DNA of 64,000 nucleotides from Desmodesmus armatus (taxonomy: Eukaryota > Chlorophyta > Chlorophyceae > Sphaeropleales > Scenedesmaceae), in contig VIIQ02000153.1 in assembly GCA_007449985.2 (NCBI GenBank), forward strand, positions 141,880 through 205,879. The letters run 5' to 3'. A model generated the notes under the pieces. The model had not been told where the DNA came from. It made no database searches and saw only the letters and a program-made list of their open reading frames with translations. Of this stretch, positions 24,698-35,903 are shown piece after piece (within the stretch, counting starts at the first letter, position 1; every line of letters starts with the position of its first letter). The position numbers and the translations under genes are program-made.

Positions 24698-26310
24698 TTA
24701 AGCGTACCAGAACATTGCCAATATTATCACCACTGTCACCAGCACCACCAGCGTGTCCAGTAGTGGCAGCAACCGTAGCGTGTGAATGATTGGCACTTCC
24801 GCAAGGCGTAATACTAGGCTGATCCAGGTGTCATTGATGCGCTGTCGCCAACTCAAGCCGCCAACCCTGCTGCCCAAAGTTGCTGCTCCCAGCCGCAGGG
24901 AGGTAGTGGACGCAGTGGCCAAGACTGTACAGCTGCTCCCTTCCTGCTCCGTGGATGACTGGTCGGTCGCCTGCTCAGACAAAAGGGTATCACAGGTGAT
25001 GCACAAGGCACGTATTCAGCATGTCAATTCAACACAAGCAATATCTTCCAGCAAGTAATACCCTCCCGCATCAGCATGGGCGTGTTGATAACGCAACCTG
25101 GTATCACCTGAACTCACAACCGCCTACCCCTACCTCACCTCAACTGCTCCAGCTAGTGATGCTGCCGCCTGCCGTGCCACTCTGGGGTCGCGGTGCTTGA
25201 GATGGTGCCGCAACACTTGGCGCCACACATGCTCTGAGTTGACGGCCTGTTACAGCGCAGACAAGGCAGAACCTACACTCAGTGCGAAGCGTACATATTC
25301 ACGTTGATGGTACAATTTGCAACACCCTGTATCAAGATATATCGTGTGCCGTGGACCTTGACTTGCAAGTTTTGCACATGATGGAAGCTGCATTGCAGGA
25401 ATATACTAGGGAGAGATGCAACTACCAATAGACTATAGGAAAGAACAACCGGATGGTCAGGAATGCATGCATTGTGTTGGCATCATGTGCAGCCGTGGCA
25501 TCGCAGCAATACACACACCCTGCCAGCAGAGATCAACAGCCACTGTTGAGTTGAGTCAACTCACCCTGGAGACAAAGCTGGTCGTCTCAAAAGAACCCCC
25601 GAGAGAGGTCATGTAAGTGAGGTTGATGCGCCCGGTGTATGTGAGGCCTGTCAGCTGTGACAACTGAGTCAGCTGCAATAAGAGCCCGTATCTTGCATTG
25701 CGAGCGTCGTCTACCTTCAGCTCCCTCAGCCCAGTCATGCGAGACACAGCCTGCACATCTGACTCGGTGCCGCCCTCTCGCGGCAGATGTAGTGTGTGCA
25801 GCCCACACAGCCCTGCTAGTGGAGCTGCCAGCTGTCCACCGTACTTCAGGTAATCACATTTGAGAGATTGCAATCCAGGGCAGCAGCTCACAAGGCGGGT
25901 GCCTTCAGGAGCCAAGGCGTAATTGCTGTACGGTGCAGAACTGCAGTGCCGGGTGTTTGAGATGTCCAGGCACGAGAGGTGTGGTAGCTGCCTGCCACCG
26001 GGAACACGTGTTGCCATACGCCGGTTGGCAGTGTGCAGCCTTCAATATTGAGGTAGTGGAGCTTGCTGCTTGCTGTCAGAGCTGAGAAGGCTGCTGCCGG
26101 GGGGTGGGCCTCCTGAATTCGGCCCCCGGAGATGGCCGGCAGTGTTGGCTGTGTATCGGCAAGGCAGGGCCCCCCGGTCAGGGCCGGTGGCAGGGGGCTG
26201 CCGCCGGTGCTGGTGCCTGCGGAGCGTAGCCTGCTGTCACACGTAGGATAAACCGGTGCCTGCGGGATACAGGGAGAGCAAGAGGTGCAAACTCCTTCCT
26301 GCAACAGCAA
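24698..26310 (-). CDS. LRR protein with C-terminal membrane anchor (5' end unresolved)
   Basis: The LRR exon ends at 25565 (AGG|GTGAGT). Exons 25246-25139 and 24970-24698 follow, all phase 0. The LRR part has repeats such as LPHLSCLDISNTRH, LVSCCPGLQSLKCDYL, LCGLHTLHLPREGG and MTGLRELKVDDARN. Next comes a helical segment (SEHVWRQVLRHHLKHRDPRV). A C-terminal hydrophobic segment, LDTLVVLVTVVIILAMFWYA, runs up to the stop and looks like a tail anchor. Upstream, LTASSKLHYLNIEGCTLPTG continues the LRR pattern one frame away. The shift lies at 25994-26004, where a base seems missing in TTCCCGGTGG. The start exon was not found. An F-box would be expected from the family but is not seen. The family resemblance to algal F-box/LRR genes is from memory. 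Confidence 0.6.
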
Positions 26311-27664
26311 GCAAACGGGCGCAGTGGAAGTCAGTGATGGGCTCAGGTCACTTTGTGTTGAGTGCAACAGGCCACTGTCCGCTGTTGTTGGGCACTGGCA
26401 CTGGGTGCAACCACTCTCTGCACTTCAATCAGGTTACCGGCGCTGGCCGTGGCCCTCGCACTTCGTTACTGTCGCTGCTGCAGCTCTCTTATGACAGGCT
26501 GGTGGTGTGGTACTCTGTCAAGCAACACACGAGAGCTGCTGGGTTATCAAAGCTCAGCACTGCAGGGTTGGTACTGCAATGCCAACCTCCTTCTTGGGAG
26601 GGACTGACTGTGTGGCCCTGAGTGGCCTGATTACACTGTGGCTGTGTGTGTATGCTTTCTTGTGCACGTGCTGCACGCTGTGGTTGAAAGCTGCTGTATG
26701 TATTTACTGCACGGCAGGGGTTGCCTGCAATGCAAGCCTCCTTCGAGGGAGGGGTTACTTCCTGCAAGACCCTGTGGGCCTTGGGTTACTTCTTGTCCTC
26801 TTGGACGTTGTCGCTGCGACGTCTGTGGCGCGCAGGGTTAACTATGACAGGTTGTATACCTGTCTGTGCTGGGGGCTTGTTGCCCTGGACTGGCCTGATG
26901 GCCTGGCCTGATGGCCTGGACGGGGTTGGGAGATTGTTTGGTTACAACTCCGATAATGAGACGATAACTTTCGATAGCTTTGAGTAACACTCGAGTCAAC
27001 TTTGACTGTGCACTGAAGGGGGACTTTGCCAACTTTGACCGGCGAACCTGCCACCTTATATAGCCCTGCTCGGGTTACACCGTGGGCTTGTATCTTATCG
27101 TACAGGCCTCTGATGCACTCGATAGCCAGAACAAAGGGCTTCTAAGGAGTTGGTCAACCTTTTGGTCAACAATAACAGTGCTACAGGCTGCTCTCCTGAA
27201 AGTGGAAGCTGCCGGAGGAAGCTGCCGAGAAGCTGCTAGGAGCTTCTAGGAAGCTTCTCGGAAGCTTCCTGCTGGGTCACCAGCAGACAAGAGGTAGCCT
27301 TTGACTGGTCAAAACAATTTATAATTGCAACAGCATTCAGCTCTGGGCAGCTCCACCCAGCTCCATCAAACGGGTGAGACGGAAGCAGAATAGCACAAAG
27401 CAGAACAGTAGTCTGCACGAGTACAGGACTGTCAGCACTGCATTGGCAAACTGCTGGGGAACTAAGGTGGCATGACAGGATTGTAAGCTGCCAGGCTGGC
27501 TGAAGCACTAGTACTATAGCAGACCAGAAGACAAGTCACCTGGCGATGACCACAGGGCATGTCTTCTGCTGCACCCAAACAAACAACTGTGCACCAGCGG
27601 TGACAGGGGCACCGGTGATGAAACCACAGTTGCAGGCTAAGAGTCAGGTGGCACCCATCTGTCT
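26311..27664. other. Between two LRR genes; nothing firm
   Basis: No exon or RNA gene I can support. A short palindromic GAAGCTTC/GAAGCTGC-rich patch at about 27200-27270 contains several near-copies of AGCTTCTAGGAAGCTTCTCG. Confidence 0.4.
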
Positions 27665-27775
27665 TCAGACAAGGGCTGTGGCCATGCAAAGGTCACCAGA
27701 TACTAGAAGCCACACAGCACCAAAGCTAACAGCTGTGCACCAGCGGTGGCAGAGGCACCGATGGTGACGCCACAG
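27545..27775 (-). repeat. Tandem duplication at the 3' end of the F-box/LRR gene
   Basis: A segment around GTGCACCAGCGGTG is present near 27590-27640 and again near 27730-27775, about 145 bp apart. Similarity extends to both sides. The downstream copy would read SSPVPLSPLVHSC on the minus strand and the gene copy PSVPLPPLVHSC. It is a diverged duplication of the gene's 3' end. Confidence 0.6.
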
Positions 27776-28834
27776 CTGTGTCAGGTGCTGCAACTGGGGC
27801 AGCAATTGGCTTAGCCTTGCTGCAGCGCCTGACAGCAACCAGTTCCCTGAGGAGGTTGGTGTGGCAGGAGGAGCGTCCTCCTCAACAGCCTGCATGCTGT
27901 TGCACAGAGATAAGTGGGTCAGCAGCTGCATGTCCTTCAGGCAGGACAACAGCTGTGCTACCCCTGCCGCACCACCAGATAACTTGGTTGGGTGCAGGCA
28001 CAGATGCTGCAGCCTTGTCTTGCCAGCCAGGATGCCTGGGTCTCCATAGCCATGTTGAACAAGGCTGAGGTGTGTCAGGTGTTGCATCCCTGACAACATG
28101 TCGGCTGTGACAATATCATCGCCGACTGTCTCCAGTGCAAGGTACACCAACCTCGTGAGGTCCCGCAGAGGCTCAAGAGAAGCGCTCTCAATATCGAGTC
28201 CAGGGGTCTCCAGATACACCCCAGTGAGCTCAAGGTGGGTGAGTCGCTGCAGCTGTTGTAGGATGGTTGTTAAGATGTGGGCGGGATCCCCAGCCGTCAG
28301 TAGGGACCTGATGCTGAGGTCATCCAGCTCAGCAGGCAGCTGCGACAGGTCTGTTGGCTCCCCATCCCAATACGGCGCATAGTCGGACAATCTGCAGTTG
28401 TGCAAGCGGAACTGCCTGAGGGCTGCTGTTGATGTTGTCCCCAGCATGCCGTGGGCGAGGTGCACATCTACACCGTCCAGCCAGACGCTGTGCACCTGCA
28501 CGTCAGGGGGCAGCCGTGTGATGTACGCATGCCCACCCCCTGACGTCTTGATCTGTATGCTGCGCATGCGGATGTGGGGACTAGCAGGGCTGGCCAGGTC
28601 GCGCAGGGCCCTGCGCACTTGCTCCTGGTGAGACACAGTTGCTGTGATGCGTACGGCTACCAAGGAGGCCGCCTTGCTAAGCCTGCTGTGAGACCTAGCA
28701 GCACTGGCTAGAGTGCGCTTGTCACAGTACTGCAACACTGTCAGCAGACAGGGGTCTGGAATGTCCAACAGCAAGGACTGCGTGAAGGACTCACATATAG
28801 TGCTATAGAACCTGGAAATTCCAAAGAGACGCAT
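27665..28834 (-). CDS. F-box/LRR protein
   Basis: Single open frame of 389 residues from the ATG at 28834. Residues about 20-58 match an F-box (LLLDIPDPCLLTVLQYCDKR, then TLASAARSHSRLSKAA), the part that binds Skp1 in SCF ubiquitin ligases. LRRs follow, such as LPAELDDLSIRSLL, LQRLTHLELTGVYL, LTRLVYLALETVG, MQHLTHLSLVQHG and TRLQHLCLHPTKLSGGA. The likely role is substrate choice for ubiquitination; no substrate can be named. The last ~25 residues (WRHHRCLCHRWC) are unlike an LRR, while the neighbouring frame gives PSVPLPPLVHSC and a stop. A one-base shift near 27770 or an unseen splice may alter the C-terminus. CGCAG precedes SLLLDIP, so an upstream first exon is possible. Confidence 0.75.
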   Translation of the reverse strand: MRLFGISRFYSTICESFTQSLLLDIPDPCLLTVLQYCDKRTLASAARSHSRLSKAASLVAVRITATVSHQEQVRRALRDLASPASPHIRMRSIQIKTSGGGHAYITRLPPDVQVHSVWLDGVDVHLAHGMLGTTSTAALRQFRLHNCRLSDYAPYWDGEPTDLSQLPAELDDLSIRSLLTAGDPAHILTTILQQLQRLTHLELTGVYLETPGLDIESASLEPLRDLTRLVYLALETVGDDIVTADMLSGMQHLTHLSLVQHGYGDPGILAGKTRLQHLCLHPTKLSGGAAGVAQLLSCLKDMQLLTHLSLCNSMQAVEEDAPPATPTSSGNWLLSGAAARLSQLLPQLQHLTQLWRHHRCLCHRWCTAVSFGAVWLLVSGDLCMATALV

Positions 28835-29694
28835 TGGAAAGACAAGTTTTCTGCTGAAGTGCCATCCTTCCCTCAGGAAGGGTTTCCTTTCCAACTTGCT
28901 GCCATTCTTTCGCCTTCTTTGGTGGAACCTTTCTGGTCTTCCTGGCTCAACCTTCCTATTGGAACGTTTCTCTTTCTATTGTAGAAGCCCTGGAGTTGTT
29001 TTGCGAAACCTGTATATTCAAGCTATTCCCGTGCACCGCCCTTCCCACCCTTCCTTCCCTTCTTCCCATTCCCTTCGGCCAACGAACCGTCGCTTGACGT
29101 TGTAAGGCACGATCGTAATATAGATGTTATCATGATCAACATACGACATCAGACTGCTGGCACAACACAGCAACACGTCGACAGGATCGCGATCCACTGC
29201 CACAATCACTTGCACAGCATTGCATGGCAAAGGCACAACCCTGGCTTCAGTAACAATTAGACGTAAGAACAGTATGGTAGACAGAGCACAACAGGCGTAG
29301 ACTGGGTAGCAGCTATGAAATCACAAGGTGCAAAGTGCAAGTAGCATGCTGCATCGGGTTCTCACAGGAAGCCAGAGCTGCATGCCCTGTGGTGCAGCCA
29401 GCACACCATTACAGTTGAACCTGGCCTGGTTCATGTAGCGGAAGCTGCGCTTGTGCCGTGCAATGTACTTAAATCTCTGCTCACACAGGGACAGGTTGGC
29501 TGCCTGGAAAAAATTCACTGAAGTTATTGAAGTCCACCAGACACCCCCCTGCCCCCCTGCACTCTGGCATTCTACCCACTCTGGGCGATTCCACCCACTC
29601 TGGGCCATTCTAGCAGTCCACCAGCCGTCCAGTAGCTCATCCTTCAGTGCGAGCCGGGTGTTGCTGCGGACAAACCAGCCAGCGGAGCCAAGCC

Positions 29695-29920
29695 AGAAAC
29701 CCTACTCCTGCCACCATAACCATAAGCCCTACACAAAACCCTGATACCCCAGCCCGCTGGTTTCTTTGATGGGGCTGAAGTGGACGGCTGTGGGGTACTG
29801 TGGAGCCCTACGGGCTCCACGGTCCACAGCCGTCCACGCCAGCCACATCAAAGGATGCAGGGCTGGGGTATTAGGGTTTTGTGTAGGGCTTATGGTTATG
29901 GTGGCAGGAGTAGGGTTTCT
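29695..29920. repeat. Foldback element, near-perfect 226-bp inverted repeat
   Basis: The left arm starts AGAAACCCTACTCCTGCCAC and the right arm ends with its complement. The arms run almost to the centre, where GTGGAGCCC-TAC-GGGCTCCAC is itself a perfect hairpin. Only scattered mismatches separate the arms. GCGGAGCC occurs on both flanks (29682-29689 and 29927-29934) and could be an 8-bp target duplication. Size, structure and lack of coding fit a MITE or foldback transposon. A looser inverted relation continues outside, since GCATTCTACCCACTC near 29570 is complementary to the repeats at 30068. Confidence 0.85.
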
Positions 29921-30037
29921 GGATCGGCGGAGCCCCTACGGACAGTTTAGGGTTTCTGGGGGGGCAGGGGGGGCAGGTACTAGGGTTTAGATTTATGGAC
30001 AGCACTACATGCCAGACAGCAGAGACAGTTTGGAGCT

Positions 30038-30385
30038 AGAGTGTCCTAGAGTAGGCGGAATGGGATGGAGTGGGTAGAATGCCAGAGTGGCAGGCTGAGG
30101 ACCTGGGAAAAATCAGTTCAGCACAGCTAGAGTGTCCTGGAGTGGGAGGGAGTGGGCAGAATGCCAGAGTGGCAGGCTGGGGACTTGGAAAAATTCAGCT
30201 AGAGTGTCCTGGAGTGGGCAGAGTGGGAGGGAGTGGGCAGAATGCCAGAGTGCCACTAAGAGTGCCAGCCTACCAGTGGTAGGCTGGGGACTTTGAAACA
30301 TTCAGCTAGAGTGTCCTGGAGTGGGCAGAGTGGGAGGGAGTGGGCAGAATGCCAGAGTGGCAGGCTGGGGCCTTAGGAAAATCAG
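30038..30385 (+). repeat. Tandem repeat, four units of 72-107 bp
   Basis: Each unit begins GAGTGTCCTRGAGTRG, contains GAGTGGGCAGAATGCCAGAG and GGCAGGCTGGGG, and ends in AAAATCAG or TTCAGCTA. Units start near 30038, 30129, 30201 and 30308. The third has an insertion with a second copy of the GGTAGGCTGGGG part. Confidence 0.85.
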
Positions 30386-30499
30386 GGATTACTCAGAGTT
30401 CGCACGATCATTCTGATAGTACTCAAGAGTAAAATAGGGGGGTACTGTCGTTTTCTGGGCTAGTGTGCTCAGCTCAGAGGCTCTGAATCATTGGCCCAG

Positions 30500-30885
30500 A
30501 GTCGGGGTGCACAGGAAGGATCGGAAGGGAAGGAAACAGTGGAAAGGGGTGTGACTGGGGTGCACAGGAAGCATCGGAAGGAAGGAAGCAGTAGAAAGGG
30601 GTGTGACTGGGGTGCACAGGAAGGATCGGAAGGGAGGGAAGCAGTGGAAAATGGTGTGACTGGGGTGCACAGGAAGCATCGGAAGGGAAAGAAGCAATGG
30701 AAATGGGTGTGGCTGGGGTGCACAGGAAGCATTGGAAGGGAAGGAAGCAGTGGAAAGGGGTGTGACTGGGGTGCACAGGAAGCATCGGAAGGGAAGGAAG
30801 CAGTGGAAAGGCGTGTGACTGGGGTGCACAGGAAGCATTGGAAGGGAAGGAAGCAGTGGAAAGGGGTGTGACTGGGGCGCAGTGG
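30500..30885 (+). repeat. Minisatellite, about 53-bp unit, seven copies
   Basis: GTGTGACTGGGGTGCACAGG followed by AAGCATYGGAAGGGAAGGAA and GCAGTGGAAAGG repeats about seven times. Copies differ by a few bases. All three frames on both strands stay open because the unit lacks stops, so the apparent ORFs of up to 161 codons here are artefacts. Confidence 0.9.
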
Positions 30886-33199
30886 GCCCAGCTGACAGAT
30901 TTTATATTCTCTTCAATTCCATGACTTCCCCTCACTGCAATACTGCAAACCACCCGCACAGCGACATGAAGAGGGGAAGAATACTATATTCCTGGGAAAT
31001 TCTAGCTTACATAGAACATTATCTCGAAGGACTGTGCTGGCTCCTCTGCTGCGGGCTCAGCCCTGGCCATCCTGTCCCCTAGCAAACAACACACAAGACA
31101 TAAGCTGTTAAAGAGCTCCCATGAACAAATTGAACACCCAGTTTGGCCTCAGAAGCCTATCACCCAGCTGCACAAATGCAGATGCAGCAGTGCTGGGCAT
31201 TACCACCGAGTCTGCTGTGCGTCACCTTGCTGTTACCTTGCACGTTCGTGAACTTTCAGCAGCTTGGCTTCGCTTCAGGCGTATCTGAGTTCGCAGCACT
31301 GTGCCCAGTGCTGTGGGCCGTGGATACGCGGGCTGAGGGTCGTTCGTCTTTCTTTTGATGTCCAAGACAAATTATATTCAGCTGACTGAACCCAGTGTTC
31401 TACTGTTGTCGTGCTACCACTTGTGATCCGGCTGACGAGGTCGTTCTACGTTTGAACACCAACCTGATGAGTAACCAGAGTGGCCAGATCACAGATACAC
31501 TTGGCAGCTACGCAGCTACTGTGACTGTGACAGCAGCACAATGCCTGCAGCACCATCTACATAGTTTGGACAGCACCTAAGTAATGCAGGGGGTCTTTCA
31601 GTTGGGTATGGTGACCCTGTGCTGACCTGTGCCTTCGCCCATCAAAATGGCCCTGCTGCTGCCTCCCTGCATATTGAACTTTTCACCTGATAATGCTAGG
31701 GGTCTAGGACCACTGCTTGCTTGTGCGGCCGTCTGCCTCGGGACTGATGCAGCTGCAGCTCCAGCTGCAGAGTGGGAGCCATTCAAGCAGGCAACAGGGT
31801 GGGAGGAGGCACTAGTGTACTGCTGAGCCCTCAGCTGCAGCATCATGGTTGGTGAGTGATGAATGGCCCTGTGTCAGCTTGTGGTGGCGAGTGGGTAGTG
31901 CAGAGCAAGGATAATGGGAGGGGACGCTGTGAAGGGTGCCATTTTGGAGGAACATGGTGGCAAAGCATGTGAGGAGCTGGTATAAGGTATGAGGTGCTTG
32001 CGTGTTTCAGCAGCAGGCAGGGGCTAGATGGGGTAGCTTTGTGAAGTTGGGTGCGTCAAGAAGCAAAACAGATGGGCTGCAGGTGAGCATCAAGTGACTG
32101 TAGGTAAAGCGGGTGTGGCTAGGGTGTGGGCCCAAATGCATCTTGCCATGCTGCTATCATGCTTGGCAGGCAGAAATAAGCCCTTGTTGCTGGTTGATGC
32201 ACACCTGCCACCTCAAATACTGAGCAGCAGTGTCCACCCACCTGCGATGTCTGTTTCCTGCAGCTCATCTTATAGGCCTACAAAGCTGGCTGAGCCAGTC
32301 AGCAGTGCGCCTTGTTTGCCTTCAGGACGCCATGGCTACTGTCAGTTGACTGGGCGCTGCAGGCATGGTGGGATAGGAGCACATGCGACCATGTGTGCTG
32401 CTGCGCCGGCAGTGCATATGTCACTCCTCCCTCTCCTTCCAGTTTTGTGTGCCTTCACCTGTGTTGCGTCAATCCTCATTGCCATGCTGTGCCTGTGCTG
32501 CACTGTGTTGTCTTCTGCGCAGGAGCAACGCATGGCGCAACTGAGCATCAGCAGCACCAGCGGCAGCTGTCATGGCGCACCACATTGCAAGGCTCTTGAA
32601 CAGCCCGCCAGCCACCACTGACCTGGCCATGCAGCTGTGTACGAAGCCATCAACAAGACATGTTGCTGCTGCATGCGTATTAGAGAGACGGGAGCCACGA
32701 CCATGTCGTTGAGCTGCGACAATGGAGCCAAGCGGGTGCAGCACTGTTGGTGGCAAACAGAGTATGGCACAACCGTTGTACCATACAAGTGGCAGTGTGC
32801 GCTGCGGGTGGTGCAGGATTTGGCTCGTCTCTTGTATCCCTAGCTGCCAGGGGTGAGTTCAAGAGGTGAAGGGATGGGGGGAGCAGCGGCCAGCAGGAAA
32901 TGTATGAAGGGTTGTGGTCCCCAGTGTGTTGTGTGATGCTGTGTAGCAGTTGCGTGCGCATGGCAACGGTAGGTCAACTTCAAGGACAACATGCTCTTCT
33001 GCCGTAGCTTTTGATTGAGCACTCCAACCCAGCAGCAGCAGCAGCAGCAGCAAGCAGGCTTGGTGGTGCACACATGCTTTTGGCCACATGAGGTATGCTT
33101 ACTGGTGTTGGCAATGCAGCAGTGGTGTCCCTTGGAATGTCAGGCTCACTCCCAGGATTCTTGAGCTTTTCGGGTTTTCATTTTTCAATCTGCCTGCAG
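30886..33199. other. Gene-poor; one signal-anchor-like ORF
   Basis: No complete gene. At 32418-32621 (+) an ATG opens MSLLPLLPVLCAFTCVASIL and further hydrophobic residues, then a polar tail, 67 residues in all. It recalls the first exon at 7540 and could be the 5' exon of the gene placed at 33.2-35.9 kb, but I cannot show the join. Confidence 0.3.
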
Positions 33200-35903
33200 C
33201 ATCTTCCTTGTTCTTGCCACCTTGTCGCTTCCCCATCTGCCCACCTGCTGGCAGTTGCACTCATCATGGCACCCATGTTGGTACGGACAGCCTGCTGAAA
33301 ATGGATGTGCCCCTCCCCCCCTCCCATGCTGTCCCTACCGCCACCACCGCAGGATCGCCCTGCATGCAGTAGCACTGACTGGACCTGCAGGGCAGATGCT
33401 GATAGCCAGCAGCCATCGCTCCGACTGCAGCAGGCAATGCAGTCACAAGCAGACTGGGGCAGTGGGCGGCAGCTGATGGTGGCAGCAGCGGGAGTGGGCG
33501 CAGCCCATAGGACAGCAGCCGTCAAGTTAGCAGCAGCGGACAGGAAAGCCCACAGACTCCGCCAATCAAAGTCAGAGGCTGTTGTGGCATATGTGGTGAG
33601 TCAACGCTACTGCTACCTGCTGGCAGTTTTGCCGCATGGGTATGACATTGTGGGGTGTGCATCTGTAACAACCAATGACATTGGTTTCAGGTGCAATCAG
33701 GGCACAGGAAGCTGTGTGTTGACAACAGATTCAGATGTAGGCATGACCTACGTAGTGTCAGGTTCAGGATAGACTGTCAAGTGGTGAAGACAGCAACAGA
33801 AGCTTGCAATAAGGGCTGACGTCGCCAGTGGGGGTGGCGGGCAGTAAACGCGGCAGCGTGCATCAGACATCTGCTTAGTGGATAGTGCGTGAGATAGTCA
33901 CTATAGGGGGCAGTGACAGCTCCAATGACAGCGTGTCACCGCCCTGCTTCAAGCTGGTACTTCTGTGTTAGCTCTTGCTCCCCTCCTGGCACACCTCCCT
34001 CTCTGAGCGGGTTTAGGCAGGCTGTCTCCCAGTGCTCTCCCTTACCCTCCAGCACGGTGATAGTAGGTCTCATGCTGCTAGAGGGCCGGCTCACTGCAGT
34101 CATGTTGTCATTTGCAACACCAACACCCATACAATGCATCCCCCCTGCCCCCTTTGCAGGCTCCCGTGAGCAGCAGCAAGGCTGGCAGCGCTGTGGGTGC
34201 AGTCCAGGGCCAGGCAGCAGCAGGCAAGGCTGCCACCAAGATGGCAGCATCACCCATGGCAGCAGCAAGGCCAGCCAGGCAGCCAGGCAGCCCCCAGCAG
34301 GAAGCAAAGTGCAACCGGCCCCACCTCATGTGCTGCATCTGCGCCTGTCAGTAAGGGCGCCAAGTCTGCTGCAGTGGGCAAGCCCCCGCAGCAACGGCAA
34401 GGGTGCCAGCAGGGTGCCCTGCTGTGTCCAGTGCTAGCAGCTTGGTTGCAACTGCTAGCGGCCAGCAGCAGTGCATGAAAGGGTGTGCTGTGGCAGGCCG
34501 GATGGGCTTAGGGCTTTGTTCAGAGGGGCCTTTGCTGCTGCCCAGTGCTGCATCAGCTGCCTGCATGCCAGTATCGCCACTGTTGGCAACCCACAAGCAC
34601 GTTCCGCAACTCCAGTGGGTCCCCAGTTATTGATGGCTAACAGCCTTGGGTACCAGCCTTGCATGGCCCTTGTTCTAGTTGCTAGCCTGGCATGGCAGTT
34701 TTCCAGGTTGACTTACTTCATTGAGTGCCTTCCGGCTGAAGCTTCAGCCGGCGTGCTGGGCCAATGTGCGCGCTGGGTTCTGGATGAATCAGCAGGGTTT
34801 GGCGTTTGGTGTTCTGAGCACTGCCAGTGACTGCCGCGTTGGTGTGTTTGCAGCAGTGTGCAGGATCCGACTGTGGTGACAGTTTCTTTACAGATGCACG
34901 GACCTGTTGTGCTGGGGTGGTGTCTGCGAGGTGTCAGTGTCAGAGCGCAGCTGGGGTTCATGCTGCTAGACCAGCATTTAAGCGTGTGTGCTTGATGCTG
35001 GGCCCGTACCCAACCGTAGGGCCATGTGGGAATTTTTTATGGTGGCAATTTTTACGGCACCTTCTATTGAGAGGGTACTGCAGGCGTTTGCCTGGAATGG
35101 GCCTTTTCCTTTCCTGTTCACATTGCTGTTGCAGGTTGTGTTATGACCCGCTGTGTTCTTGCATGCGTTGGTGTGTCAGGAGCGCAGCATGATCAGCACT
35201 TGCAGTGTTGACGCAGTGCCTGCAGATAGGAGGTGTGCATCCTACTATTGCCGGCAGCATAATACAAATAGCGTCGGGGCTGCTTGTTTGAAAGCTTGTG
35301 CCGCACAGGTGTGGTACAGCTTCATAAACCCCTAGCACTTTCGTGGCAGAGATTGCAATGTGAGGTCCGACGGTGCCTGGCAAGGCCGTTGATCCTGCAC
35401 CATGCACAGTTTGGGTTGTCAACTGGCGACGAGTCACAGTATCGTGTGCTGCAGCTGACATCATGTCAGCAAGGGTTGCTTTTTTGAGGTGTGCGGGATG
35501 ATGTTGTGCTGGGTTACAGGCTCATGTTTTCAGAGTGAAGCTGCCCTTGGTTTTGGTTGCTGTTGGCAAACCGCTTTACTCCAGGGCTGCTGAGGGGAGT
35601 GTTTGTTTGTTGTTGTGGATGGAGTTCCCATGCAATGTGTCTGCAACCCAGTTGCGGTCCTTCATGCACCAGCCTGCCCATCGTGTTGGTGCCTTTCTGC
35701 GTGAGTGTGGCCAGCGTCGGTGGTCCAACCCTCCATTGGAGGTTTTGTTTGCTGACGGGCTGTCAGCTGAGGAAGCTGATACCCTCATGGGTGTTGCTGG
35801 GGATGGGTTGGCCCCCGACGTGTCCGATCTGTTCGTCAGTGCATTCTCAGATGAGTACTACGATGTCTATTCAGATGCGTTCTATGATGCTGATGCCCCA
35901 TGA
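33200..35903 (+). CDS. Predicted multi-exon gene, unknown family (partial model)
   Basis: Supported pieces are 33200-33280 (ends LLAVALIMAPML|GTACGG), 33353-33595 (phase 0; includes TAAVKLAAADRKAHRLRQSK and ends AYV|GTGAGT), an exon from 34160 after TTTGCAG (phase 0; Ala/Lys-rich, GKAATKMAASPMAAARPARQ), and a terminal exon 35534-35903. The terminal exon has LPLVLVAVGKPLYSRAAEGS, QRRWSNPPLEVLFADGLSAE and a very acidic end, SDEYYDVYSDAFYDADAP. Within the 34160 exon the frame seems to change near 34285 (C5 run) to one reading VSKGAKSAAVGKPPQQRQ. Exons between 34.4 and 35.5 kb are uncertain. No domain recognised. Confidence 0.35.

Noticed and set aside
30474..30959. Repetitive minus-strand frame of 161 codons (HPSHTPFHCFLPF-type repeats)
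   Set aside because: It is the translation of the 53-bp minisatellite, and all frames there are similarly open.
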